Shown: positions 44,527 to 53,725, counted from the stretch's first letter. The stretch is 64,000 nt of DNA from JAWKNZ01 sp041391425 (GCA_041391425.1 JAWKNZ010000006.1:62001-126000), one strand, 5' to 3'. Translations and numbers: made by a program. Notes: generated by a model from the letters alone, not told the origin.

Positions 44527-46182
44527 ATGTCTTACTTTTATCCTACTTTTAAAAAATCGCTCTATTTTCTCCTGGGAATTTTTTTATCTGTTTCTATGCA
44601 TGCGTGTAATAAAAAGGAAGAGTCGAAGAATTCAGATGATGAAATAACCCCGACAAATACAACAGTTCCAGTGAGCAACCCAGGTTCTTTAGCCGTCGGT
44701 GGTTTACCGTCTGAGGAAGAATACGAGGGAGCTTTAGAGCTAAACTCTGACGAAACCAATATAGCAGTATCGGACGTACATGAAGCAACAACAGAAATGC
44801 CCCTAGGCTTAGCAATTGATGCAGCTGCCACTAGCCTAACTGCTGAAGAAGAGTGCTCAAACGGATTATTTTGTATCACCGAAGCATTCAGCAAAATTTT
44901 TGACATGGTTACCGGAGCTGCAAAATGCAATTTTGATCTATTACTTGGACAATATACAGAAGGGGAAGTTCCCTTCAAAAAAGTCTCCGACAAATCTATT
45001 TACTACTTAGACGGATTTGGTGTCGTCGGTATTGGTGAGAATGGAGTAAGCCAATGTCCATCGATAGAAGAAGTTGACAATTGGGCTAAACAGCACCATT
45101 TAAAAGATGGAGAGCCAACACAAGAAGTAAGCGAGAACACATTTTTTCTACCAACCAGACTCGTTGTATTTAGGCACAGAAGTGGATCGATATATTGGAA
45201 AATAGTCTTTTTTCCAAATGACTTTATCGACAAACTTGCCAAGCGCATAACATACTTTTCGCGCTTACTTGATCAAGACCTCGACTTTCTCGCCTTTAAC
45301 GGTGATCAAGAATTCGGAGCCGATGTCGGCATGGGAAAAGGAAATATTACAATCGACTGGGACGAAATATCTAGGATGTCTTCCCTTTTACAAGAAGACT
45401 CATCTTCAGAGTCGGGAAACCTTCCATCTGGTAAGATATTAATTAATTACGATATGGCCTCGTCTCCACAAAGCTATACAACCACGTTTTTAGATGGCTT
45501 CTCTTTTGGAGATAGTGATGATAGTCCATTTTCTGTGGGTATGCCTACGACAGTTTACAAATCAGATAGTGAAAATTACATACATTTTGTCAGCAATCAA
45601 GCATTTGGCAGACCTGACCCATCAAATCCAGACGATGATGGTGGCCCAATGGGGGTCGTTCAATTTTGCTTAGATGATTCTTGGAAACAAGAAAATGGCG
45701 GCGGTCCGTTTGGCGCTGACGTTAAATACGTTTCGGTACCTGAAAGTAGCTATTTAAGCTATCCGGCAGTAAACCACTTGCAAATGATTTGGAAAGAAGG
45801 CGCAACTGCTGGAGAGCCAGAAAACTATACAGTCGCAATGACAGCCACAAAAGGGGGTGCATATATCTACGGAGATGTAGAATTTAGGGCCGGCTCAGTA
45901 CCAAACAACTCACAGACGATTATTCGAGTTAAAGCTCCAAAATGTACGACTATGACACAAGCAATGATCGATGAGCTTGAGCAAGCAATGGCTACTGATG
46001 GTGGGCAGCCTGGTTTTACTTTCTTTGATAATGAAGGCTTTAGAAATATGCTTTTCGATGGACCCTTAGGTCCAAATGCAGGTAGCCCAACCTTTGTATC
46101 AAAGGCAGATGCAGAAGCGTTATTTCCTCAATTCTCAACATTTCACTTAATCACGATAGGTACTGACGAGCTTCCATATTAG
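44527..46182 (+). CDS. Large lipoprotein of unknown function
   Basis: The protein is 551 aa from ATG 44527, which has AGGTG at 6-nt spacing; TTG 44482 is less likely. A lipoprotein signal (LGIFLSVSMHAC) is followed by a Ser/Thr/Pro/Glu-rich linker. Several Cys-containing beta domains follow (CSNGLFCITEAF, AAKCNFDLLL) and a Gly/Asp-rich central region (PDDDGGPMGVVQFC). No family was recognised. It is transcribed alone and faces the convergent flagellin gene. A surface or adhesin-like role is possible (inference). Confidence 0.65.
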   Translation: MSYFYPTFKKSLYFLLGIFLSVSMHACNKKEESKNSDDEITPTNTTVPVSNPGSLAVGGLPSEEEYEGALELNSDETNIAVSDVHEATTEMPLGLAIDAAATSLTAEEECSNGLFCITEAFSKIFDMVTGAAKCNFDLLLGQYTEGEVPFKKVSDKSIYYLDGFGVVGIGENGVSQCPSIEEVDNWAKQHHLKDGEPTQEVSENTFFLPTRLVVFRHRSGSIYWKIVFFPNDFIDKLAKRITYFSRLLDQDLDFLAFNGDQEFGADVGMGKGNITIDWDEISRMSSLLQEDSSSESGNLPSGKILINYDMASSPQSYTTTFLDGFSFGDSDDSPFSVGMPTTVYKSDSENYIHFVSNQAFGRPDPSNPDDDGGPMGVVQFCLDDSWKQENGGGPFGADVKYVSVPESSYLSYPAVNHLQMIWKEGATAGEPENYTVAMTATKGGAYIYGDVEFRAGSVPNNSQTIIRVKAPKCTTMTQAMIDELEQAMATDGGQPGFTFFDNEGFRNMLFDGPLGPNAGSPTFVSKADAEALFPQFSTFHLITIGTDELPY

Positions 46183-46565
46183 GGAAAACCATCCATACGC
46201 TATAGTCCTAAAAAATATATACTATAAGATTTTCTAGGGCTGTAGCTGACGTTGAAGTAGATCGCATCACGTACAATATTCACCATTGTATCAGCACTAT
46301 CTACGAAAATATTCCCAAAAGAAAGCAAGATTATTCAGGCTTAATGATAGAGAAAAGATATAAAGAATATCTATTTTCATAATAAAGACATGCATTTTAC
46401 AGCAATACCAGCATCATCTATAGTATAGCAATCATGACTTCAAAGTAGTACGCCCATCGATATAATTCTTATAAAAATAAAAGACCACTTATCCACAAAG
46501 TGGATCAAGTGGTCTTACAACTCAAAAGGCTTCCCCAATATCTAGAAAAACAATCTAAAAAAATT
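46183..46565. other. Convergent intergenic region with flagellin terminator
   Basis: AT-rich. The only clear element is the hairpin terminator at 46472-46516 belonging to the minus-strand flagellin gene. No short ORF with a ribosome site was seen. Confidence 0.4.
46472..46516 (-). terminator. Rho-independent terminator of flagellin gene 1
   Basis: AGACCACTT...AAGTGGTCT (46482-46490 with 46507-46515) continues inward through ATCCAC/GTGGAT with a one-base bulge. On the minus strand it is followed by TTTTATTTTTA. It lies 50 nt after the flagellin stop. Confidence 0.85.
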
Positions 46566-47483
46566 TTAGCCCAGCAAACTAAGAGCAATTTGTGGCTGTT
46601 GATTTGCATTCGCCAAAATAGCAGTACCTGCTTGTTGCAAAATATTATTTTGCGTCATGGTAGCAGTTTCAGCAGCAAAATCAGTATCTACGATACGGCT
46701 CTTTGATTCGGACAGATTTTCTACCTGAATGCCAATATTTTGCACGGTTGAACCTAATCTATTCTGAATCGCACCTAAGTAGGCTCTATGGTCGTTAACA
46801 CGCGTAATCGCCTCATCAAGTTTTGCAATACTCAGCTGAGCACTCTGTTTGGCATTTACACGAGTTCCTTCTTCCGCACGGCCGATATCCAAAGACCCAT
46901 CACCAGTCGTATAACCATTTAATTTCGAAAAATCTATTTTTATAATGTTTACTGGATTAGGAGCGTCAATTGCATCAGAAGTTTCGAAATAGTCTTTACC
47001 AACATGAATCTCTAATGGAAACTCATTTGCATTGGTTTGCATTTCTTCAGGCACTTCCGAAGTACCGACTAGTAATCTTGTTCCATTAAATTCTGTCGAA
47101 TTTGCGATTCGATCAATCTCATCTTTCAATTGCAAAAATTCTTTATCCAAAAATTCTCGTTCAGTATTACCAATGGTATCTGAAGCAGATTGAATGGCAA
47201 GCTCTCGCAATCGAATCAACATATTGCTTGTTTCTACCAATCCACCTTCAGCAGTTTGTACTAATGATATACCATCCATAGCATTTCTTTTTGCCATATT
47301 TAAAGAACGGATATCAGCACGAAGATTTTCAGACACAGCCAATCCAGCCGCATCATCAGCTGCCTTGTTGATTCTCTTGCCCGAAGCAAGTTTACTCATA
47401 GAATCTTTTAGATTTTCTGTTGAAATTCCCAAACGTCTTTGAGCATTGAGAGATGCAGTATTTGTTCTTATCCTAAGACCCAT
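46566..47483 (-). CDS. fliC: Flagellin (copy 1)
   Basis: This 305-aa flagellin has the conserved D0/D1 N-terminus (MGLRIRTNTASLNAQRRLG, ASGKRINKAADDAAGLAVSE, NMAKRNAMDGISLVQTAEGGL) and C-terminus (AIQNRLGSTVQNI, DTDFAAETATMTQNNILQQAGTAILANANQ). The variable middle is very short, so the filament surface domain is small. It starts with AGGAGGTC at 8-nt spacing. It is very similar to the second flagellin 0.96 kb away, from which it differs mostly in the central part. Confidence 0.96.
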   Translation of the reverse strand: MGLRIRTNTASLNAQRRLGISTENLKDSMSKLASGKRINKAADDAAGLAVSENLRADIRSLNMAKRNAMDGISLVQTAEGGLVETSNMLIRLRELAIQSASDTIGNTEREFLDKEFLQLKDEIDRIANSTEFNGTRLLVGTSEVPEEMQTNANEFPLEIHVGKDYFETSDAIDAPNPVNIIKIDFSKLNGYTTGDGSLDIGRAEEGTRVNAKQSAQLSIAKLDEAITRVNDHRAYLGAIQNRLGSTVQNIGIQVENLSESKSRIVDTDFAAETATMTQNNILQQAGTAILANANQQPQIALSLLG

Positions 47484-47544
47484 GAATCCTTGACCTCCTG
47501 TCGAACTAGTTTCACTTCATGTGATTTTAAAATTGTGACTACTC

Positions 47545-47571
47545 TGCTCGGAGCTAGGAAAAAATTGTTTA
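47545..47571 (-). promoter_or_regulatory. Possible sigma-28-type promoter of flagellin gene 1
   Basis: On the minus strand TAAACAAT and TCCGAGCA are separated by 11 bases, resembling the FliA consensus (TAAAGTTT-N11-GCCGATAA). The -10 box lies about 60 nt from the start codon. The match is partial. Confidence 0.35.
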
Positions 47572-47902
47572 GAACTGTTTGCCTACTAAAATACAACACA
47601 CTAAAAAAACAAAGAGAAAATCTAACATGAACTTCTCTACTTGCTACTCCTGCATTTTGAGTTCCTAGTATTAACTACCCTCTAAAGCTTCTTTCCCATT
47701 AAACATCTATTGAATAGATGTTTATAATAACTACCAATATCGTACTTATCTGCTAATTTATCTAATTTAAATGAACTAGAATAGCCGCTTTTGAAACTTG
47801 AACGCTAAGATTAATCCTTTAATTTATAATTATTCTCGGCATATCTCCTAAATACTCCTTATTAATTGAGTTCTACTCGTTAAAAAATCACTGAAAACAA
47901 GT

Positions 47903-48044
47903 TCCACATATGCTCCAAATCGCCCTCCATGCTAAGCAAACACGTACAATCTCACTAATGATCGTTTATAATACCCAAAGCAAACTCCACACGTACTCAC
48001 AATAGTCCGTCATGCTGAGCAAATGCGAAGCATCTTAATCATTT
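47903..48044 (+). repeat. Imperfect direct repeat pair
   Basis: Two copies of about 60 bp start near TCCACAtATGCTC (47903) and TCCACACGTACTC (47985). They share CATGCTgAGCAAA and AATC...-type segments. The second copy contains GTCATGCTGAGCAAATGCGAAGCATCT, a relative of the hairpin core of the MITEs (bases shown in two parts: GTCATGCTGAGC and GCGAAGCATCT). Confidence 0.45.
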
Positions 48045-48366
48045 AAACTGCATCACAATGTTCGAAATAAGTTAAAAATTAATTTCATAGGAAGAAAGCA
48101 AAAAGATAATACCATGACTCTCGCATACCAAACATATAAATAATTTGAGTAAGATCAAACATTTTTAAAAAATTAAACTGTGACCAAGAAAATGAATTAA
48201 AGATGAGCTAAAAATTCAGAGGCTTTTCTAATACAGAATGCAACAAATAAAAAAGCAAACTTGGAGAGGATCATTAATCTTACAACTTGTCACTATCAAT
48301 CATCAGAAATCTTCTTCAACATTTAGTTAAACAAGATTCATCATTATAATAAAACAACAGTTATCA

Positions 48367-48400
48367 CGAGGGATAAAGAGCCTTAGACTCTTCTCCCTCG
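48367..48400 (-). terminator. Probable terminator of flagellin gene 2
   Basis: CGAGGGA and TCCCTCG arms with an inner AAGAG/CTCTT pairing give a strong stem. On the minus strand the following TGATAACTGTTGTTTT is only moderately U-rich. It lies 45 nt after the stop of flagellin copy 2. Confidence 0.6.
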
Positions 48401-48444
48401 CCGTATTGTCACATCGAAATTGAATCTACAAGTTAATACTAACT

Positions 48445-49359
48445 TTAACCAAGTAAGCTCAAGGCAACCTGCGGCTGTTGGTTTGCATTTGCTAAAATCG
48501 CAGTACCAGCTTGCTGCAAGATATTCGACTGAGTCAATTTAGCTGTTTCAGCAGCAAAATCTGTATCGCGAATACGGCTTCTAGATTCAGATAAATTCTC
48601 GGTTTGTACACCAATGTTATTAATCGTTGAGCCTAATCGGTTTTGAATCGCTCCAAGGTAAGCTCTAAACTCGTTAACCTTTGTTATAGCATCATCAAGT
48701 TTCGCAATGCTTTGTTGCGCTTCTGCTTTGCCAGATACGCTAGTACCTTCATCACTTTTACCGATATCTAAAGATCCGTCTCCTGAAGTAAAAGCATTTA
48801 TGTTAGCAAAATCTATTTTTATAATATTCACTGGGTTTGGAGCATCAATAGCATCAGATTCATTAAAATAATCTTTACCAACTTGAATCTCTAATGGAAA
48901 TGAATTTGCAGATTGAAGCTCTTCTGGAAGATCAGTAGAACCAACCAATAGACGTGTTCCATTGAACTCTGTCGAACTTGCAATACGATCAATCTCGTCT
49001 TTTAATTGAACGTATTCTTTATTTAGGAATCCCCTTTCAGTATTTCCGATAGTATCAGATGCCGATTGAATTGCTAACTCTCTAAGGCGTATAAGCATAT
49101 TACTTGTTTCTACCAATCCACCTTCAGCCGTTTGGACAAGTGACACACCGTCCATTGCATTTCTCTTCGCCATATTCAACGAGCGAATATCAGCTCTTAA
49201 ATTTTCAGATACAGCCAAGCCAGCTGCGTCATCGGCGGCTTTATTGATTCTTTCGCCAGATGCTAGTTTTGCCATTGAATCTTTTAAGTTATCAGTGGAA
49301 ATGCCTAATCTTCGCTGTGCATTTAAAGATGCAGTATTCGTCCTAATTCGCAGACCCAT
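48445..49359 (-). CDS. Flagellin (copy 2)
   Basis: This 304-aa flagellin has the same N-terminal (MGLRIRTNTASLNAQRRLG) and C-terminal (DTDFAAETAKLTQSNILQQAGTAILANANQ) filament domains as copy 1. Changes are concentrated in the middle (DLPEELQSANSFPLEIQVGKDYFNES). It begins after AGGAGGTCGAA. Both genes lie on the minus strand in tandem with separate terminators, so they can be expressed separately. Such pairs usually give two subunits along one filament. Confidence 0.96.
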   Translation of the reverse strand: MGLRIRTNTASLNAQRRLGISTDNLKDSMAKLASGERINKAADDAAGLAVSENLRADIRSLNMAKRNAMDGVSLVQTAEGGLVETSNMLIRLRELAIQSASDTIGNTERGFLNKEYVQLKDEIDRIASSTEFNGTRLLVGSTDLPEELQSANSFPLEIQVGKDYFNESDAIDAPNPVNIIKIDFANINAFTSGDGSLDIGKSDEGTSVSGKAEAQQSIAKLDDAITKVNEFRAYLGAIQNRLGSTINNIGVQTENLSESRSRIRDTDFAAETAKLTQSNILQQAGTAILANANQQPQVALSLLG

Positions 49360-49405
49360 TTCGACCTCCTGTCTGGGGTTGACACTTCATGTGACATATA
49401 ACCGC

Positions 49406-49432
49406 CCTTCGTCTAAAAAATTAAGGTAGTTA
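49406..49432 (-). promoter_or_regulatory. Possible sigma-28-type promoter of flagellin gene 2
   Basis: On the minus strand TAACTACC and GACGAAGG are 11 bases apart, about 47 nt from the start codon. The match to the FliA consensus is weak. The position matches that of the candidate at copy 1. Confidence 0.25.
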
Positions 49433-49580
49433 AGCATTTTTTTCCTGCTTTATTATAACTAATTGTAATTATTTAATTAATTTTATTAGCTGTGAGCATT
49501 TTTCCTATGATGCCGCGCCAACTTGCATAAAAACACAGGATCACACTGTTTTTTATGCTCACAAAAATTTTGCTTTTTAG

Positions 49581-50252
49581 TTACTTTTGACTCTTGCAAA
49601 ACCTTAGAAAGGAAAGAATGATACTGTGGCCAAACGAAAAATTCATATTTTTATCAAGGCACTGAATCCCTTGATTGAAAAGAAACTCGTGAGTTGCTTC
49701 TAAGTGCGCTTGTGCGCTCCAAACGGGAAGTATTTTATGGCGTATTGCTTCGAAGGAAATTAACTCACTGCTTCCCCAACACTCCAACTCGCCGTGAAGC
49801 TTTTTAACGATTTCATTATGAGAGACAACAGACATTCCGGTAGATTTTGTAAGATTTAAACGTGGATCTTCTTCAAATTCAACTTTCCTAAATCCTTTAA
49901 GCTTATCCTTCTGAACATTAAAAAAACCAACTTCGCCTCCAAAAACATGTGCGATGAGCTGATGTCCATAACACAGGCCCAAAGTTGGTACTCCTCTAAG
50001 CATTTCCTCAAACAACCAACTCGCAAAATTATCTTGCCATTTTATGTTATCATGCACACTTGTCGCACTGCCAAAAACGATAATTCCTTTTACTAACGAA
50101 GGATCAATACTATGTAATGATCGCATCGATAAAAGAGCCGGCAAATGATAGCTACATGGCAACTTTGAATTACAAGCAATATGATTAAAACAATCCAATT
50201 CCGGTGTGTGGGATGCAGGATCAATAACAAGTATTTGCTCTTTAAGATTCAT
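49581..50252 (-). CDS. Class I glutamine amidotransferase-like protein
   Basis: This 223-aa protein has a GMP-synthase-type amidotransferase fold: GIIVFGSATSVHDN, the nucleophile elbow PTLGLCYGHQLIAHVFGG with its Cys, and the QAHLEAT motif holding the His and Glu of the triad. It has no synthetase domain. Stand-alone members hydrolyse glutamine or gamma-glutamyl compounds. The substrate is unknown. The gene lies alone between spacers, upstream of the Zn-ribbon-like gene in map order. Confidence 0.82.
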   Translation of the reverse strand: MNLKEQILVIDPASHTPELDCFNHIACNSKLPCSYHLPALLSMRSLHSIDPSLVKGIIVFGSATSVHDNIKWQDNFASWLFEEMLRGVPTLGLCYGHQLIAHVFGGEVGFFNVQKDKLKGFRKVEFEEDPRLNLTKSTGMSVVSHNEIVKKLHGELECWGSSELISFEAIRHKILPVWSAQAHLEATHEFLFNQGIQCLDKNMNFSFGHSIILSFLRFCKSQK

Positions 50253-50361
50253 AAATCTCAGAAAATTTCTCTTAGAAAAAATTTTTAAGGCCTAAATTTC
50301 TTCTTGCCTGCGAATTACAGCAAAGCATTACTTTTTAGTTAGGCTCATCTTCTCCTCGCAA

Positions 50362-50637
50362 TTACACTTGAGCTTGCTCTTCTGTATGCTTCTTTGGCGG
50401 AAGTTTATCCTGGTAATAGCACTTTCTAGCTAAATTAGGACTTAAAGCCGTTGCCTTCGTTAAATTCTCATCACGGACAACTTTTATTTTTGGATGGTTG
50501 CGAAACTCATAAATTACAGAATCACAATGAGCACATTTTAATTCTACACGTGCTAACTTTTCGTCTTTATCATCAAAGGTGACATGGTATCTTCGTGAGC
50601 AATGCGGATTATCAACAAAAATTTTTTGATACGCCAT
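50362..50637 (-). CDS. Small Cys-containing protein of unknown function
   Basis: This 91-aa protein contains a CAHC pair (ELKCAHCDSVIYEF) and two other cysteines, giving a rubredoxin- or zinc-ribbon-like impression. It is preceded by GAGG about 11 nt before the ATG. The tail is Lys/Pro/Gln rich. No family was recognised, but composition and ribosome site support a real gene. Confidence 0.6.
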   Translation of the reverse strand: MAYQKIFVDNPHCSRRYHVTFDDKDEKLARVELKCAHCDSVIYEFRNHPKIKVVRDENLTKATALSPNLARKCYYQDKLPPKKHTEEQAQV

Positions 50638-51129
50638 AGTTGGTCGAGCCTCTTTTCGTCTACTTATTTTAATAACTGCTATAAAGCAGCTTTTATCTAA
50701 ATCAGTTCTGTATCATTTCTCAGCTTTTTTACACAGTCAAATTCTCTCGAGCACTAACACGCCCAGCCCCAGAAACTAAACTTCAAATGTATAAAGCAGC
50801 CACAGGAGGTTTGAAGTAAGGATAATGAAAATCACTAAAATATCAATATGTTTTCTTATGTATATCCACATGAAACTCCCGAAAAGCCTTCTTCACACAC
50901 TACGAAGATACAGCTGAAGCAGCTAGAGTTATATGTCTATAATGAAAGTGTTTTTTCCTAAATATGGGTGGAAATGTGGATGATCCCTGTTATAGCCTCC
51001 ACTTACTATCCCGCAGAAAGAATATTTCTTGGCTAGAATTACAGCGCTTGACAAGATATGATTCTACTGGTCATAGAATAGAGGAACTATGATGTAAATA
51101 TAGTCAGCTTAGAAAGAAAGATTTGCCTT
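50638..51129. other. Divergent intergenic region
   Basis: The region separates the small Cys protein gene and gmhA. A TTGACA box lies at 51048-51053, with TCATAG or TAGAAT downstream at 17 or 20 bases as a weak -10 for gmhA. No RNA gene or repeat was recognised. Confidence 0.35.
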
Positions 51130-51720
51130 ATGATATCAGATATCAAAGCCGCTCTTAGTGAGAGCCAGCGCGCTTTAAATGCTTTAATGAGTAATGATAA
51201 GGCTTTAACTGCAATTGAATCAGCAGCTATGTTGCTTGTAAATTGTTTTTCTCAAGGCGGCAAAGTACTCACTTGCGGTAATGGTGGCTCTTTGTGTGAT
51301 GCAATGCACTTCGCGGAAGAGCTTTCTGGAAAGTTTCGTAATGACCGAGCCCCACTTCCAGCGATATCTATTTCTGATCCTGCCCATATGAGCTGTGTTA
51401 GCAATGACTATGGATATGAATTTGTGTTTTCACGGTATGTACAAGCGCATTGCAATTCCAATGACATACTATTTGTCATTAGTACGAGCGGAAGCAGCAA
51501 AAATATTTTACAAGCAGTTAAAGCCGCAAAAACCTTAGGGGTAAAAGTTATAGCACTAACCGGAGTCGACTTAACAAAACAAAGCTGCGAGCTAACCGAA
51601 TATTCTGACTGCTTCATAGGCACTCCTGGTGGCAATGGCTACGCTGATCGCGCGCAAGAACTACACATTAAATGTATTCATATATTAATCGAGTTGATAG
51701 AAAAAAAGTTGTTTTCTTAA
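51130..51720 (+). CDS. gmhA: Phosphoheptose isomerase GmhA (SIS domain)
   Basis: This 196-aa enzyme is co-linear with E. coli GmhA: GGKVLTCGNGGSLCDAMHFAEELSGKFRNDR, AISISDPAHMSCVSNDYGYEFVFSRYV, STSGSSKNILQAVKAAK and GYADRAQELHIKCIHILIELIEKKL. It converts sedoheptulose-7-phosphate to glycero-manno-heptose-7-phosphate in the first step of heptose synthesis for LPS. The His and Glu of the active site (HIKCIH, EELSG) are present. It begins a run gmhA, HIT, manA, fliG-C on the same strand. DiaA is a paralogous alternative, but GmhA motifs fit better. Confidence 0.92.
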   Translation: MISDIKAALSESQRALNALMSNDKALTAIESAAMLLVNCFSQGGKVLTCGNGGSLCDAMHFAEELSGKFRNDRAPLPAISISDPAHMSCVSNDYGYEFVFSRYVQAHCNSNDILFVISTSGSSKNILQAVKAAKTLGVKVIALTGVDLTKQSCELTEYSDCFIGTPGGNGYADRAQELHIKCIHILIELIEKKLFS

Positions 51721-51779
51721 TCTATCCGTAGATTAGTTTTACATAAACATCGCGAAAACAAAAAGCTTTAAAGGCATAG

Positions 51780-52127
51780 ATGATGGACGAAACAATTTTT
51801 GATAAGATCATAGCCAAGAAAATTCCAGCCGATTTGGTTTACGAGGACGAAGACATCCTAGCTTTTAAGGATATAAACCCTCAAGCACCAGTTCATGTTC
51901 TTGTAATACCGAAGAAAAAGATTGGTCGATTTGCAGAATTAGGCCATCAATCGACTAACTTTATCGCTAAATATTTTATCGGTATTTCTAAAGTGGCAGA
52001 ACATCTAGGATTGGAGAAAGATGGTTATAGGGTCATTTTTAATAACGGAGAGGATGCGGGTCAGGAAGTCGAATATATTCATGCCCACATCCTTGCCGGA
52101 CGTCGCTTGCAATGGCCTCCAGGTTGA
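51780..52127 (+). CDS. HIT-family nucleotide hydrolase (HinT-like)
   Basis: This 115-aa HIT protein has FDKIIAKKIPADLVYEDEDILAFKDINPQAPVHVLVIPKK at the start and the HIT motif region QEVEYIHAHILAGRRL. The first His of the usual H-x-H-x-H triad is Tyr here, while the central nucleophilic His is retained. HinT enzymes hydrolyse nucleoside phosphoramidates. The length is typical. It lies 59 nt after gmhA and 21 nt before manA, so the three are probably co-transcribed. Confidence 0.9.
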   Translation: MMDETIFDKIIAKKIPADLVYEDEDILAFKDINPQAPVHVLVIPKKKIGRFAELGHQSTNFIAKYFIGISKVAEHLGLEKDGYRVIFNNGEDAGQEVEYIHAHILAGRRLQWPPG

Positions 52128-52148
52128 TATACAAGCATTGAGAAAAAT

Positions 52149-53282
52149 ATGAACACAGCGAACCTCGATAAAACCTTTGATAACATCATCAAAGGCCCCA
52201 TTTTATTGTCGATTGATAACTTTACAGAATTATCTAGGACCCCTTGGGGCGGGGTGAGGATTAAGCAAAAATATAAGAAAAGCATCTTAGATCAAAAAAC
52301 CAAACAAGATGTTCAAGTCGGTGAATCTTGGGAATTTTCCTGTGACCCTCAATTTCCTTCTCTTGTAAAAGGAACAGACATCCGCATAGCAGACCTCATA
52401 ATGGCACGCGGAAAAGAAATCTTGTCAACAACTTATATAGAGCAGGCATCAGGAGGGCACTGCCAACTACTGGTAAAATTGCTAGACACAGCTGCTCCTC
52501 TTTCTCTACAAGTACATCCTGATGACTCTGATCCCGCACTTAGTGAATTAGAGTGCGGAAAACCAGAGGCATGGCTGATATTAGACTCTGACCCAGGCGC
52601 AGGTGTTTACTTGGGATTTAGCACCAGCCTAACAAAAAATGAATTGCGAAATATTATCAATCAATCCGATGAAAGTTTGGAAAAATATCTAAATTTTATA
52701 AGAGTACAACCTGGTGACTATTTTGATATTCCTGCAGGCGTTCCCCATGCAATAGGACCTGGCTTAACCTTATTAGAACCACAGCGTGTATTATTTGGAA
52801 AAAGCGGTAAAACTTATCGCTTATGGGATTGGGGAAGAAAGTATAACAAATCCGGACAACCTGATCCTGAGTCTGGGGTTGAACGACAGTTGCATTTAGA
52901 TGAAGCATTATCAATTATAGAGCCATCAAAACAAGTTGGTCAACAATTTGCCGATAGCCTACGTAAATGCCCTAAAATCTCCAAGATCAATGATAAGCGA
53001 GTGTACCTAAAAGAATATCCAATCACTTCATTTTGCCAACTCGTCGTCATAACGTTAGAACAAGGCGAAAGCATTGAGTTAGATGTAAAAGATGGCTTTA
53101 CAGTTTGCTTTTTAACAAAAGGCAAAATGCAAATAACTTCAAAATATCAAGTTACTGCCGAGTTGATCATGGGCCAATCTGCATTACTTGCCGACTACAG
53201 TATTCCTGTTATAATCTCCACAAAGGAACATACCGAGGCTGTTATGATGTTTCCAACTACTGCAACGTACAGGGTAAGATAG
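52149..53282 (+). CDS. manA: Class I mannose-6-phosphate isomerase
   Basis: This 377-aa enzyme has the type I zinc-binding motifs: LSLQVHPDDSDPAL, GKPEAWLIL and PAGVPHAIGPGLTLLEPQ. N-terminal TPWGGVRI and VGESWEFSC also match. It interconverts fructose-6-phosphate and mannose-6-phosphate, the entry to GDP-mannose for LPS or other glycans. It lies between the HIT gene and the FliG-C-like gene, with a gap of only 2 nt to the latter. Confidence 0.92.
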   Translation: MNTANLDKTFDNIIKGPILLSIDNFTELSRTPWGGVRIKQKYKKSILDQKTKQDVQVGESWEFSCDPQFPSLVKGTDIRIADLIMARGKEILSTTYIEQASGGHCQLLVKLLDTAAPLSLQVHPDDSDPALSELECGKPEAWLILDSDPGAGVYLGFSTSLTKNELRNIINQSDESLEKYLNFIRVQPGDYFDIPAGVPHAIGPGLTLLEPQRVLFGKSGKTYRLWDWGRKYNKSGQPDPESGVERQLHLDEALSIIEPSKQVGQQFADSLRKCPKISKINDKRVYLKEYPITSFCQLVVITLEQGESIELDVKDGFTVCFLTKGKMQITSKYQVTAELIMGQSALLADYSIPVIISTKEHTEAVMMFPTTATYRVR

Positions 53283-53284
53283 AA

Positions 53285-53725
53285 ATGAATAAAGATAAGC
53301 TGAGAACATTCAATGGTCCGGCAATTCTAATATCTATGTTGCGCGAGCTAGATCCTGTGACAAGGCAACGAATGACGAAAAAGCTTGCTTCTGCCTCACC
53401 AATTTTTGCAAAGCTCTACGAGCATTGTGAGTTTCTTTATGCCGATATATTTCGCCTCGATGATAAAAGTATCCAAAATCTATTGACCAGCTTTTCCGAA
53501 AAAGAATGGATAATTGCATGGAAGTTAAGCAGCGAAAAAGTAAGACAAAAACTTCTGACAAATATGTCTGAACGAAGACAAAAAGAGTTCATGCAATCAC
53601 TTAAAGCATTTCCGAAAACACATAAAAAACAGGTAATCAAAGTCCAGATCAAAATTGCCAAAAAATGTCTAGATTGCTTACGTAGCGGGCATTACAAACT
53701 ACACTCTAAACGCCTCTTAGGTTAG
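53285..53725 (+). CDS. Stand-alone FliG C-terminal-domain-like protein
   Basis: The ATG is 2 nt after the manA stop. The 146-aa product aligns with the FliG C domain across about 100 residues: ADIFRLDDKSIQNLLTSFSEKEWIIAWKLSSEKVRQKLLTNMSERRQKEFMQSL against the local FliG. The FliG N- and M-domains are missing. By alignment to E. coli, the torque-related Arg281 position is kept, but the Asp288-Asp289 pair is Gln-Ser and Arg297 is His. The tail is Lys-rich. It may modulate the switch or bind another partner; torque generation is unlikely. Confidence 0.75.
   Translation: MNKDKLRTFNGPAILISMLRELDPVTRQRMTKKLASASPIFAKLYEHCEFLYADIFRLDDKSIQNLLTSFSEKEWIIAWKLSSEKVRQKLLTNMSERRQKEFMQSLKAFPKTHKKQVIKVQIKIAKKCLDCLRSGHYKLHSKRLLG

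Larger units (their letters stand above)
47484..48444. other. Spacer between the two flagellin genes
   Basis: This 961-base AT-rich stretch has no supported gene. It contains the copy-1 leader and promoter, a pair of imperfect direct repeats (47903-47963 and 47985-48044) related to the GCGAAGCATCT-type repeat, and a hairpin at 48367-48400 that may end flagellin copy 2. Confidence 0.5.

Noticed and set aside
53105..53284. Longer start for the FliG-C-like protein
   Set aside because: The extension would overlap manA by 178 bases; ATG 53285 directly after the manA stop is more economical.
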